Shown here in pieces: positions 25,174 through 33,107 of a stretch of 35,025 bases of DNA. Within the stretch, counting starts at the first letter, position 1. Each line of letters begins with the position of its first letter. The DNA comes from an uncultured Muriicola sp. (GTDB taxonomy: Bacteria; Bacteroidota; Bacteroidia; Flavobacteriales; Flavobacteriaceae): assembly GCA_945786965.1 (NCBI GenBank), contig CALZFZ010000186.1, forward strand, positions 1-35,025. The letters are read 5' to 3'. Position numbers and translations under genes: made by a program. The notes under the pieces were generated by a model. The model saw only the letters and a list, made by a program, of their open reading frames with translations. It was not told where the DNA came from and ran no database searches.

Positions 25174-26065
25174 AGAAGAGTACTTTATTCTTCTCTAAGC
25201 TGTACTTAATCTGAGAAGGAGCACTTATACTCTGTAACGCCAAATTTATGTTTGTGTTGCTAAAACTACCAGTAAATAATTGCTGAAGATCTATGTTATT
25301 GGTTTCAACCTTAATGTCATATTGACGTTGAAATTCGTCAAACACGTACAATAGGGGGATACTCTTAAAAGTACTTTCGTTTCGTATCCATGAAGGTTCA
25401 GATGCTGAAGGGGTCTCGGCAGGTAGTACCGTCCCATTTATGACCATAAAAGACGTACCCGCTGGTAGCTTTCTTTCCGTACCTTGAAAGTTTACACTTA
25501 CCAGGCCTTCGAAACAAGTTACTTCAAAAAAGCCTTTTCTGCTTTCCACGTTAAACTGAGTTCCTAAAACACTTACGGTTCCGGCATCCGTGGCAACCGT
25601 AAATTTTTTGCCTTTGGCAACCTTGAAAAAGGCTTCACCCTCCAAAGATAAATTTCGTTCTTCATCCCATTTTCGGGCACTGTAAGAAAGTTTGGAATCT
25701 GCATTTAAAAGAACTTCCGAAGCATCGGGCAATACAACTTCGGTGCGTTGCGCATAGTCCGTTGAAAACGTTTCATCCAGGGACGAAATATAAAAATAAG
25801 TGGCAGCAAATAATACGGTTATGGCTGCGGCTATTCGCATCAGGTATCTCGAAGGATGCAAACGAACCACTTTTTTATCACTTGATTCCCGTGCTTTTTT
25901 GAAATCATGAAGAGCCCGTTCCAAGTCAAAGGTTGGAGCTTCCAATGATTCACTGGCACCAATGATCTTCTCATACGAAGCAAACGCTTCAGAACGCTTA
26001 AATTCTGCCAGCTCTTGCTCAGAGAGTTCATTATTTAGCCATTTGGCCAGGTAATTTTCTTTCAT
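25154..26065 (-). CDS. FecR-type anti-sigma factor
   Basis: A 303-residue single-pass inner-membrane regulator. The cytoplasmic part (residues 1-75) binds the ECF sigma factor; the membrane segment is about 75-93 (LMRIAAAITVLFAATYFY). The periplasmic FecR domain is seen in RTEVVLPDASEVLLNADSKL, LSLEGEAFFKVAKGKKFTV and VLGTQFNV, and the C-terminal DUF4974 domain in FKSIPLLYVFDEFQRQYDIK and FTGSFSNTNINLALQSI. It lies between the sigma gene (118 bases upstream) and the receptor gene (20-base overlap), the standard order. Confidence 0.95.
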   Translation of the reverse strand: MKENYLAKWLNNELSEQELAEFKRSEAFASYEKIIGASESLEAPTFDLERALHDFKKARESSDKKVVRLHPSRYLMRIAAAITVLFAATYFYISSLDETFSTDYAQRTEVVLPDASEVLLNADSKLSYSARKWDEERNLSLEGEAFFKVAKGKKFTVATDAGTVSVLGTQFNVESRKGFFEVTCFEGLVSVNFQGTERKLPAGTSFMVINGTVLPAETPSASEPSWIRNESTFKSIPLLYVFDEFQRQYDIKVETNNIDLQQLFTGSFSNTNINLALQSISAPSQIKYSLEKNKVLFYAENAP

Positions 26066-26079
26066 GATTTCTATACTTT

Positions 26080-26159
26080 ACACCTTAGTAACACTTCTAT
26101 CTTAAAAAACCCTACCGTTAATCGATCATTTTTTTATAAACCCTTTATACTAAAGGTGT
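26080..26159 (-). promoter_or_regulatory. Inverted repeat between sigma-factor and fecR genes
   Basis: In the 118-base gap, ACACCTTAGTA (26080-26090) is the reverse complement of TACTAAAGGTGT (26148-26159) apart from one extra A. A second register pairs GTAACAC (26088-26094) with GTGTTAC (26156-26162). In the - strand message these arms would pair just after the sigma stop codon and 15 bases before the fecR start codon. No T-run follows the stem, so it is not an ordinary terminator; an effect on relative sigma/anti-sigma levels is inference. Confidence 0.45.
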
Positions 26160-26183
26160 TACAATGAATTATTTTTATAGTCC

Positions 26184-26681
26184 TCAAATGCCATCTATTT
26201 GTTCACGAAGCGTTTTTAACGCCAAATGCATTCTTTTTTCAATGGCTTTGATACCAACGCCTTCTATTTCGGCGATCTCAGCATATTTTTTTCCATCAAT
26301 TCTATTGAGCAAAAAAACGGTTCGCTGGTTTTCGGGCAGGCTGTTCAATGCTCTATCCAGTTTTTCTTTAAATTCTTTTTCTTCAAGCAGAAATTCCGGG
26401 GACTCATTCGAGGTTTTTTCGCTTTTATCAGCATATTTCATCCGTACCTTCTCGGCTTTGAGGACATTGAGGTACATATTATTTGCTACCGTGTAAACAA
26501 AGGATTTTGCTTTTTGGGGAGGTACTTTGGCACAATTCTCCCAAAGTTTCACAAAGGCCTCCTGTACAGCATCATAGGCCTTTTCTTCGTTCCCGAATTT
26601 ATAATATATGTAATTAAATACCGTTTTAGAATTGGATTTGAAGATAGAATTAAATACTTCTTCTTCACAAACATTATCCAT
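26184..26681 (-). CDS. RNA polymerase ECF-family sigma factor
   Basis: A 165-residue extracytoplasmic-function sigma factor. Region 2 covers about residues 10-75 (VFNYIYYKFGNEEKAYDAVQ, EAFVKLWENC) and region 4 about 105-160 (LDRALNSLPENQRTVFLLNR, KKYAEIAEIEGVGIKAIEKR). The length and the neighbouring FecR and STN-receptor genes place it in the FecI-like group of Bacteroidota, which drives the receptor operon when the receptor binds its ligand. A TAnnTTTG box lies 33 bases upstream, so the sigma gene itself seems to use the housekeeping promoter. It is divergent from a large lipoprotein gene. Confidence 0.95.
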   Translation of the reverse strand: MDNVCEEEVFNSIFKSNSKTVFNYIYYKFGNEEKAYDAVQEAFVKLWENCAKVPPQKAKSFVYTVANNMYLNVLKAEKVRMKYADKSEKTSNESPEFLLEEKEFKEKLDRALNSLPENQRTVFLLNRIDGKKYAEIAEIEGVGIKAIEKRMHLALKTLREQIDGI

Positions 26682-26713
26682 AGTGGTTCCCTTCTTAATT
26701 GATAGTTGCGCTT

Positions 26714-26721
26714 CAAAGATA
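26714..26721 (-). promoter_or_regulatory. Promoter -7 box for the ECF sigma gene
   Basis: On the - strand the sequence is TATCTTTG, an exact TAnnTTTG match 33 bases before the sigma start codon, predicting a leader of about 26 bases. A separate inverted repeat TAGGGT/ACCCTA (26746-26751, 26774-26779) lies in the same divergent spacer and could be an operator for either gene. Confidence 0.5.
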
Positions 26722-26806
26722 TTTTAAAAAAAATAAAAAAGAGGGTAGGGTATTTCAAAAGATAGCTGTTATAACCCTATACGAACAACAAAAAATCCAA
26801 ATCGTT

Positions 26807-28624
26807 ATGAAAAATGTTTTTAAATTTTCAATGTATGCCCTGCTTTTCGTGGCTGCACTGATGGTTACTTCATGTCAGGAAGAATTTGAGGAGTTGCCGC
26901 AGCCAGATGAACAGCAAACCATTAAGGCGAATTCTTCAACTGCCATGCTTATTGAAAGAACTTCGACCAATGATGGTTCCTTCGATAATATTGTAGATGG
27001 TGCCAGCTGCTTTGCTTTGAATTTTCCGTACACCGTTGAAGTGAACGGTATTCAAATTACGATCGATTCCAGAGAAGATCTTCATCAAATTGAGAAGATA
27101 TTTGACGAATTCGACGAAGATATAGATTTCCTTGAGATCGCTTTTCCGATTACAATTACGTACAGTGATTTCACTGAATTAGTAATTAACAACAAAGAGG
27201 AATTACGTGCCCTTGCCGAAGAATGTATTGAAGGTGGAGATGATGATGATATTGAATGTATAGACTTCGTTTACCCAATTACGCTATATACGTTCGATAT
27301 TAACGAACAGCAGACCGGTAGTGTAACTGTCAATAGCGATCTTGAATTAAGACGCTTTTTTGCAGGACTCGATGATGATGACCTTATCAGTATTGACTTT
27401 CCTGTAACATTGGAATTATACGACGGCACGAAAATGACCGTATACAACAATGCAGAATTGGCTATGGCCATTGAAAATGCAAAAGATGCTTGTGATGAGG
27501 ACGATGACAACGACTATAATGATGATGATTTTACACTGGAGAGATTCAACAATCTAATAGTAGAATGTCCCTGGTTAGTACGTGAAGTTGAGCGCGATGC
27601 GATCAGCCAGACAGATCAGTACTTTGAGTATTTGATGAACTTTACAGAAGATGGTGGAGTTACTGTGAAGGACAGACAAGGAAATGTACTAAACGGTTTC
27701 TGGAGCAGTAGAATTACAGACCATGGTATCTTATTGAATTTAGAATTTGATGTTCTTGTAGACTTTACCCTGGAATGGTTTGTATATGAAATAGAAGAAG
27801 GTAAGATCAAATTATATACTGAAGGTGGAAACAAGATCATCCTTAGAAATGCCTGTGATGTATATAATGAAGATCCCAACACTTTACGTGAGATCCTTAG
27901 TGAATGTGCCTGGGTGATCAAAAAAGTGAAGAACAATGGTGACGAAATAGACCGTTTGCTTGGGTATGAGTTTAAGTTCATGGCCGAAGGCGTAGTTACC
28001 TTAAGCAATGGAGTTAACACCTCTACCGGATCCTGGGTGATCACAACCAATGCTCAGGGACGACTTGTGATGGGACTTACGTTTGGAGAAAATCCAGATG
28101 ATCCAAATAGGCTAGATCCTAATCCCAATGAGATATATTTTGAATGGTTGTTAAGTGACCTGAGAAATGACCGATTGAAATTTGAGATCGAAGGAACAGC
28201 TTACGAATTAATTTTGCAACGAGTTTGTGATGATCCAAATACGGATGGTGATGTAGGTGAAATACGGAATGTGATGATGGGTGGTGAATGGATGGTAGCC
28301 CAGTATAAAGATGGTGATGTGGATGAGACCCAGAATTATATGGCCTATACCTTTGCCTTCGGTGCAGAGCATGTAATGAGCATTACCACAGGTCAGACAG
28401 GACCTACGCAAGCTGGTATCTGGAGAATTCTTAGAAATAGTGACGGTAAATTGAAAGTCTATCTGAATGCCGGTGTTGAAGGATACCTGGAAGCTTTGAC
28501 AGATGATTGGGAATTTGTTTCCATGAACTATAATGAAGATACTATGCAGTATGACAGGATAGAACTGAAGAGCTCTAATGATTGGAATGCAAGCTATGAA
28601 GTATTGGTTTTTGAAAAGCTATAA
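26807..28624 (+). CDS. Large lipoprotein with four acidic and three lipocalin-like repeats
   Basis: The frame is open from 26699, but the ATG at 26807 gives MKNVFKFSMYALLFVAALMV followed by the lipobox VTSC (Cys23), so this is an exported lipoprotein of 605 residues. Residues 68-229 hold four beta-rich repeats of about 40 residues, each with an FPxT-type strand (LNFPYTVEV, IAFPITITY, FVYPITLYT, IDFPVTLEL) and an acidic end (GGDDDD, GLDDDD, CDEDDDND). Residues about 245-605 hold three repeats of 105-120 residues with aligned marks PWLV/AWVI/EWMV, GFWS/GSWV/GIWR and a closing strand before Cys. The latter resembles lipocalin-like domains. I know no function. It is divergent from the sigma/FecR/receptor genes, a hint of shared control. 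Confidence 0.85.
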   Translation: MKNVFKFSMYALLFVAALMVTSCQEEFEELPQPDEQQTIKANSSTAMLIERTSTNDGSFDNIVDGASCFALNFPYTVEVNGIQITIDSREDLHQIEKIFDEFDEDIDFLEIAFPITITYSDFTELVINNKEELRALAEECIEGGDDDDIECIDFVYPITLYTFDINEQQTGSVTVNSDLELRRFFAGLDDDDLISIDFPVTLELYDGTKMTVYNNAELAMAIENAKDACDEDDDNDYNDDDFTLERFNNLIVECPWLVREVERDAISQTDQYFEYLMNFTEDGGVTVKDRQGNVLNGFWSSRITDHGILLNLEFDVLVDFTLEWFVYEIEEGKIKLYTEGGNKIILRNACDVYNEDPNTLREILSECAWVIKKVKNNGDEIDRLLGYEFKFMAEGVVTLSNGVNTSTGSWVITTNAQGRLVMGLTFGENPDDPNRLDPNPNEIYFEWLLSDLRNDRLKFEIEGTAYELILQRVCDDPNTDGDVGEIRNVMMGGEWMVAQYKDGDVDETQNYMAYTFAFGAEHVMSITTGQTGPTQAGIWRILRNSDGKLKVYLNAGVEGYLEALTDDWEFVSMNYNEDTMQYDRIELKSSNDWNASYEVLVFEKL

Positions 28625-28652
28625 CAATATCTTTTTTGCCCCTATTCTTTAG

Positions 28653-28685
28653 AAAAGGGCAGCTTCCTCAGGAAGTTGCCCTTTT
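28653..28685 (+). terminator. Intrinsic terminator after the repeat lipoprotein
   Basis: AAAAGGGCAGCTTCC (28653-28667) pairs with GGAAGTTGCCCTTTT (28671-28685) around a three-base loop, with one G-T pair, and ends in a T-run. It separates the lipoprotein gene from ffh. Confidence 0.88.
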
Positions 28686-28733
28686 TGCATTTATATTTCT
28701 TTCGGTAGACTTCCGTGATCCCGTTCATATTCT

Positions 28734-28741
28734 TAAATTTG
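28734..28741 (+). promoter_or_regulatory. Promoter -7 box for ffh
   Basis: TAAATTTG matches TAnnTTTG exactly, 26 bases before the ffh ATG at 28767, predicting a leader of about 19 bases. Confidence 0.5.
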
Positions 28742-28766
28742 CATTCCTTGTAAATTGAATGAAGGT

Positions 28767-30098
28767 ATGTTTGATAATTTAAGCGAAAAACTCGATAAGG
28801 CATTACATGTTCTTAAAGGACACGGCCAGATCACAGAGATCAATGTAGCAGAGACCACCAAAGAGGTGAGAAGGGCCTTATTGGATGCCGATGTCAATTT
28901 TAAGATCGCCAAGGAATTTACCAACAGGGTTCGGGAAAAAGCATTGGGGCAGAATGTACTGACCACCTTGCAGCCCGGCCAGTTAATGGTTAAGATCGTC
29001 AAGGATGAGCTAACAGAGCTCATGGGAGGCGAAACCGAAGGCATTAACCTTTCCGGGGACCCATCCGTAATTCTAATGTCCGGCCTCCAGGGTTCAGGTA
29101 AAACAACGTTTTCGGGTAAATTGGCGAACTATCTAAAGTCAAAGAAAACCAAGAATCCATTATTGGTTGCCTGTGATGTATACCGTCCTGCAGCCATCGA
29201 TCAGTTGAATGTTGTTGGGGAACAAATAGGAGTTCCGGTATATTCCGATACCGAAAACAATGATCCCGTTTCTTTGGCGAAAGCCGGGGTTGCCCATGCA
29301 AAAGCGAACGGCCATAATGTTGTCATCATAGATACGGCCGGCCGGCTGGCGGTAGATGAGGTCATGATGACCGAAATATCAAATATTCGGGATGCGGTTA
29401 AACCACAGGAGATCTTATTTGTAGTAGATTCCATGACGGGACAGGATGCTGTGAACACGGCCAAGGCATTCAATGATGTCCTGAATTTTGATGGGGTTAT
29501 TCTTACCAAGTTAGATGGCGACACCAGGGGTGGGGCCGCTATTTCAATAAAATCAGTCGTTGATAAACCTATTAAGTTCATTGGAACAGGTGAAAAAATG
29601 GATGCCATAGATGTATTCCATCCTTCCCGTATGGCCGATCGGATTCTGGGAATGGGCGATGTTATTTCGCTTGTGGAACGAGCGCAGGATCAATTTGATG
29701 AGGAAGAAGCACGTAAGATCCAGAAGAAGATCGCCAAGAACAAATTTGGTTTCGATGATTTCCTGAAACAGATACAGCAGATCAAGAAAATGGGGAGTAT
29801 GAAAGACCTCATGGGGATGATTCCCGGGGCAGGAAAAGCCCTCAAAGGCATGGATATAGACGATGATGCTTTTAAACATATAGAAGCCATAATTCATTCC
29901 ATGACCCCGGATGAACGTTCAAACCCTTCAAAACTCGATGCAAGCAGAAAAAAAAGGATTGCCAAGGGCAGTGGCAGAACCATTCAGGAAGTAAACCAGC
30001 TTTTAAAACAATTCGACCAGATGGGTAAGATGATGAAGATGATGCAAGGCGGAGGAGGTAAAAAAATGATGCAGATGATGGGTGGCCTAAAAGGCTGA
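28767..30098 (+). CDS. ffh: Signal recognition particle protein Ffh (SRP54)
   Basis: Ffh is the GTPase that binds signal sequences and 4.5S RNA and delivers ribosomes to the membrane with FtsY. The ATG at 28767 gives MFDNLSEKLDKALHVLKGHG, the family start (a TTG 12 bases upstream was passed over), for 443 residues. N and G domains: P-loop GLQGSGKTT at residues 106-114, DTAGRLAVDE, TKLDGDTRGGAA. The methionine-rich M domain follows from about residue 320 (MGSMKDLMGMIPGAGKAL, MMKMMQGGGGKKMMQMMGG). It has its own promoter box and is followed by folD. Confidence 0.97.
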   Translation: MFDNLSEKLDKALHVLKGHGQITEINVAETTKEVRRALLDADVNFKIAKEFTNRVREKALGQNVLTTLQPGQLMVKIVKDELTELMGGETEGINLSGDPSVILMSGLQGSGKTTFSGKLANYLKSKKTKNPLLVACDVYRPAAIDQLNVVGEQIGVPVYSDTENNDPVSLAKAGVAHAKANGHNVVIIDTAGRLAVDEVMMTEISNIRDAVKPQEILFVVDSMTGQDAVNTAKAFNDVLNFDGVILTKLDGDTRGGAAISIKSVVDKPIKFIGTGEKMDAIDVFHPSRMADRILGMGDVISLVERAQDQFDEEEARKIQKKIAKNKFGFDDFLKQIQQIKKMGSMKDLMGMIPGAGKALKGMDIDDDAFKHIEAIIHSMTPDERSNPSKLDASRKKRIAKGSGRTIQEVNQLLKQFDQMGKMMKMMQGGGGKKMMQMMGGLKG

Positions 30099-30182
30099 TC
30101 AATTCAAAGTATAATTCGACAGAACTAACAGCGTAGCGTATTGAAAAGATCGCTTCACCAAACAAAGCATAAAACCAGCATT

Positions 30183-31067
30183 ATGACCATTCTTGACGGT
30201 AAAAAGATCTCTAATGAGATAAAAAATGAAATTGCTGCCGAAGTAGCTAAAATGAAAGAGGGAGGGGAAAAAGTCCCCCATTTGGCAGCCATAATCGTTG
30301 GAAATGACGGGGCCAGTCTCACCTATGTGGGAAGTAAGGTACGAGCTTGTGAACGGGTTGGTTTTGAATCTACCATGGTGCGTATGCCAAGTACAACTTC
30401 GGAATTGGAACTGCTCAATAAGATCGAAGAATTAAACCATGACGATGATATTGATGGTTTTATTGTTCAATTGCCGCTCCCCGAACAAATTGATACTCAG
30501 GAGGTCATTATGGCCATAGATCCTGATAAGGATGTTGATGGTTTTCATCCAACAAATTTTGGTAAGATGGCCCTGGATATGAGTACATTTATTCCAGCTA
30601 CTCCTTTTGGCATCCTGGAATTACTGGAGCGTTATAAAGTTGAAACAAAAGGAAAACACACCGTAGTGATCGGCAGGAGCCATATCGTTGGCAGACCCAT
30701 GAGTATTTTAATGGGGCGTAAGGGATGGCCGGGAAATTCAACTGTTACCTTAACACATAGTCATACCAAGAATATTACCCAGATAATTTCGCAGGCAGAT
30801 ATTGTTATATCGGCTTTGGGGGTACCTAAATTTCTAAAGGCCGAGATGGTTAAAGACGGAGCCGTGGTCATAGACGTTGGAATTACCCGCGTGCCGGACG
30901 ATACCAAGGAAAAAGGATATTATATTGCGGGCGATGTGGATTTTGAGAAAGTGAGTAAGAAATCTTCCTTTATTACACCCGTTCCGGGTGGGGTTGGTCC
31001 AATGACCATTGCCATGCTACTTAAAAATACACTACTGGCCAGAGAGCGACACAGAGGAAGAAAATAA
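30183..31067 (+). CDS. folD: Methylenetetrahydrofolate dehydrogenase / cyclohydrolase
   Basis: FolD interconverts 5,10-methylene- and 10-formyl-tetrahydrofolate with NADP. The ATG at 30183 gives MTILDGKKISNEIKNEIAAE, the standard N-terminus, and 294 residues; the frame is open 14 codons further back but that part is unlike the family. Visible motifs are TYVGSKVRACERVG with the catalytic lysine, VQLPLPEQID, DVDGFHPTNFGKM, the Rossmann loop VIGRSHIVGRPM and the end PVPGGVGPMTIAMLLKN. It lies 84 bases after ffh with no promoter box that I can see, so it may be read through from ffh. Confidence 0.97.
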   Translation: MTILDGKKISNEIKNEIAAEVAKMKEGGEKVPHLAAIIVGNDGASLTYVGSKVRACERVGFESTMVRMPSTTSELELLNKIEELNHDDDIDGFIVQLPLPEQIDTQEVIMAIDPDKDVDGFHPTNFGKMALDMSTFIPATPFGILELLERYKVETKGKHTVVIGRSHIVGRPMSILMGRKGWPGNSTVTLTHSHTKNITQIISQADIVISALGVPKFLKAEMVKDGAVVIDVGITRVPDDTKEKGYYIAGDVDFEKVSKKSSFITPVPGGVGPMTIAMLLKNTLLARERHRGRK

Positions 31068-31092
31068 GCATAAACCTTTTTTAGGTCTTAAG

Positions 31093-31245
31093 CTATTGGG
31101 GCATTTCTCTTACTTCAACACTTCCTTGAAGGGAATCTGTAGGCGTAATAATATCGATATCAGAATCACCTTCACTATTGGTACAAGCCCATAGCGATAT
31201 AATGGCAATTATGACAAGGAGAAAGTAGGCTATATATGGTCGCAT
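31093..31245 (-). CDS. Small predicted lipoprotein, 50 residues
   Basis: On the - strand an ATG at 31243-31245 opens a 50-codon frame ending in TAG at 31093-31095. It reads MRPYIAYFLLVIIAIISLWA followed by Cys21 and an acidic part (TNSEGDSDIDIITP) that ends VREMPQ. The basic start, hydrophobic core and lipobox LWAC make a clear lipoprotein signal, and the remaining 29 residues are acidic and probably unfolded. It faces folD and is divergent from the esterase gene. Function unknown; small lipoproteins of this kind are often overlooked by gene callers. Confidence 0.6.
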   Translation of the reverse strand: MRPYIAYFLLVIIAIISLWACTNSEGDSDIDIITPTDSLQGSVEVREMPQ

Positions 31246-31305
31246 GACTCAATAATTTAGTAGGTATTTTTACCGAGTTACAATGTATTGATAACGCTTA
31301 AAAAA

Positions 31306-31348
31306 CACTTTTGGTATTGGAGGCATAGACCAAAAGTGGTACCTTTTG
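31306..31348 (+). promoter_or_regulatory. Nested inverted repeats upstream of the esterase gene
   Basis: CACTTTTGG (31306-31314) and its perfect reverse complement CCAAAAGTG (31330-31338) are 15 bases apart. A third half-site CTTTTG (31343-31348) forms a second inverted pair with CAAAAG (31331-31336), six bases apart. The group ends 18 bases before the ATG at 31367. It may be an operator or a leader hairpin; no T-run follows. Confidence 0.45.
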
Positions 31349-31366
31349 TCGAAAATATTCCAGTTT

Positions 31367-33103
31367 ATGAAATGGTTTCCCTCACTTTTAACAGTCCTTT
31401 TGTTATTCTTAACTGCTTGTCAGAATTCTGATAACCAAAATACCATACGTAATTTTCAAATCTCATTTCCGGAAGAAATAAGTACCGATGCCCTGGATGG
31501 CCGACTTTTACTTATGCTCTCCAGCAATGATGAAAAAGAACCCAGGTTTCAGATCAATGATGGTCTTACAACGCAGATAATCTTTGGAATGAACGTAGAT
31601 CAAATGAATCCGGGATCAGCTGTTAATTTCGATGAGTTGGCTTTTGGATATCCGTACCCAGATTTCGCGGAGGTACCCCCTGGCGAATACTGGGTGCAAT
31701 CGTTATTGCATATATACGAGACCTTTAACCTGGCCACAGGTCATACCGTCAAATTACCAATGGATAACGGAGAAGGACAACAGTGGAACCGGTCTCCGGG
31801 CAACCTGTATAGCAAACCATTTAAGATCACCGTCACCGGGAAAGGGATAGATCCTGTGAATATCGTGATGGACCAAAAGATACCGCCAATCCCAGAACCC
31901 GAAGACACCGAATGGATAAAGCACATAAAGATAAAATCGGAAAAACTTACTGAATACTGGGGACGGGATATGTATCTGGGAGCTCATGTATTATTGCCCA
32001 AAGGATTTAATGAACACCCGGAAGCCAGGTATCCGCTGATGATATTTCACGGCCATTTTCCGGACGATTTTGGGGGTTTCAGAACCCAACCACCCGACCC
32101 AAACCTGGAACCCGATTATTCAGCGAGGTTTGACGTTGAAGGCTATAACATCATTCAACAACAGGAAGCCTATGATTTTTATAAACGCTGGAATGAACCC
32201 GATTTCCCACGTTTTATAATCATTGAAATTCAACATCCTACTCCCTATTATGATGATTCCTATGCGGTCAATTCTGCCAGTCAGGGCCCCTATGGGGATG
32301 CCATAACCTATGAACTTATTCCACATATAGAAAAGGAATTCAGGGGTCAGGGTGAAGGATGGGCCCGATTTCTTTATGGAGGTTCTACCGGGGGATGGGA
32401 AGCTTTGGCCGTGCAGGTGAAATATCCGGAAGAATATAATGGCTGTTTTGCCGCCTGCCCGGACCCAATAGATTTCAGCGCGTATTGTTTAACCAATATT
32501 TACGAGGACCAGAACGCATACTACTATAAGAGCGATCACAGACAACTGGAAGTCCCGGCGCATAGGGATTATTTGGGCCAGATACAGGGTACCGTGAGAG
32601 GAAATAACCATTTAGAACTCGTATTGGGCGATAAGTCGCGCTCAGGACAACAATGGGATATTTGGGAAGCAACCTATTCGCCTCAGGGAAATGACGGCTA
32701 CCCGAAACGCATTTGGGATAAAATGTCGGGCGATATCGACCATGAAGTGGCCCAATACTGGAGGGAGAACTATGATCTTCGCTACATTCTGGAAAGGGAC
32801 TGGGACAAACTGGGCGATCAGCTCAAAGGAAAGATCCACATTTATTGCGGGGATATGGATAATTACTACCTGAACAATGCGGTCTACCTGATGGAAGATT
32901 TTTTGGAAAACACTACCGATCCCTATTATGACGGAGAGGTCGCTTATGGAGATCGCGCAGAGCACTGCTGGAATGGGGATCCGAATGAACCCAACGCCAT
33001 TAGCCGGTTGCGCTATAACAGCATGTATGTGCCTAAAATCATGAAACGAATTGCCAAAAGCGCGCCGAAAGGCGCCGACCTTACCAGCTGGCGATATAAA
33101 TAG
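31367..33103 (+). CDS. Lipoprotein esterase-like alpha/beta hydrolase
   Basis: A 578-residue exported lipoprotein from the ATG at 31367 (MKWFPSLLTVLLLFLTAC, lipobox LTAC); a TTG at 31346 would add seven residues. Residues about 25-180 form a beta-rich domain that I cannot name. From about residue 190 there is an alpha/beta hydrolase of the putative esterase (PF00756-like) type: YPLMIFHGHFPDDFGG, the nucleophile Ser340 in YGGSTGGWEALA, Asp496 or Asp498 in YCGDMDNYY, and His533 in RAEHCWNG, a plausible catalytic triad. Substrate unknown. It is followed after four bases by a DUF2306 gene, so the two form an operon. Confidence 0.8.
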   Translation: MKWFPSLLTVLLLFLTACQNSDNQNTIRNFQISFPEEISTDALDGRLLLMLSSNDEKEPRFQINDGLTTQIIFGMNVDQMNPGSAVNFDELAFGYPYPDFAEVPPGEYWVQSLLHIYETFNLATGHTVKLPMDNGEGQQWNRSPGNLYSKPFKITVTGKGIDPVNIVMDQKIPPIPEPEDTEWIKHIKIKSEKLTEYWGRDMYLGAHVLLPKGFNEHPEARYPLMIFHGHFPDDFGGFRTQPPDPNLEPDYSARFDVEGYNIIQQQEAYDFYKRWNEPDFPRFIIIEIQHPTPYYDDSYAVNSASQGPYGDAITYELIPHIEKEFRGQGEGWARFLYGGSTGGWEALAVQVKYPEEYNGCFAACPDPIDFSAYCLTNIYEDQNAYYYKSDHRQLEVPAHRDYLGQIQGTVRGNNHLELVLGDKSRSGQQWDIWEATYSPQGNDGYPKRIWDKMSGDIDHEVAQYWRENYDLRYILERDWDKLGDQLKGKIHIYCGDMDNYYLNNAVYLMEDFLENTTDPYYDGEVAYGDRAEHCWNGDPNEPNAISRLRYNSMYVPKIMKRIAKSAPKGADLTSWRYK

Positions 33104-33107
33104 TGTA

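Noticed and set aside
26106-26144. Two AAACCCT direct repeats 32 bases apart in the sigma-fecR gap, considered as a CRISPR or insertion-site trace
   Set aside because: Seven-base repeats seen twice in AT-rich sequence are expected by chance, and no spacer array, flanking repeats or transposase is present.
26226-26702. 158-codon open frame on the + strand across the sigma gene
   Set aside because: It lies entirely antisense to a well-supported sigma factor, is very rich in Phe and Ile as expected from a mirror frame, and has no family resemblance.
31070-31088. Short ACCT/AGGT stem with T-rich loop after folD
   Set aside because: Only four base pairs and no T-run after the stem on either strand; not enough for a terminator call.
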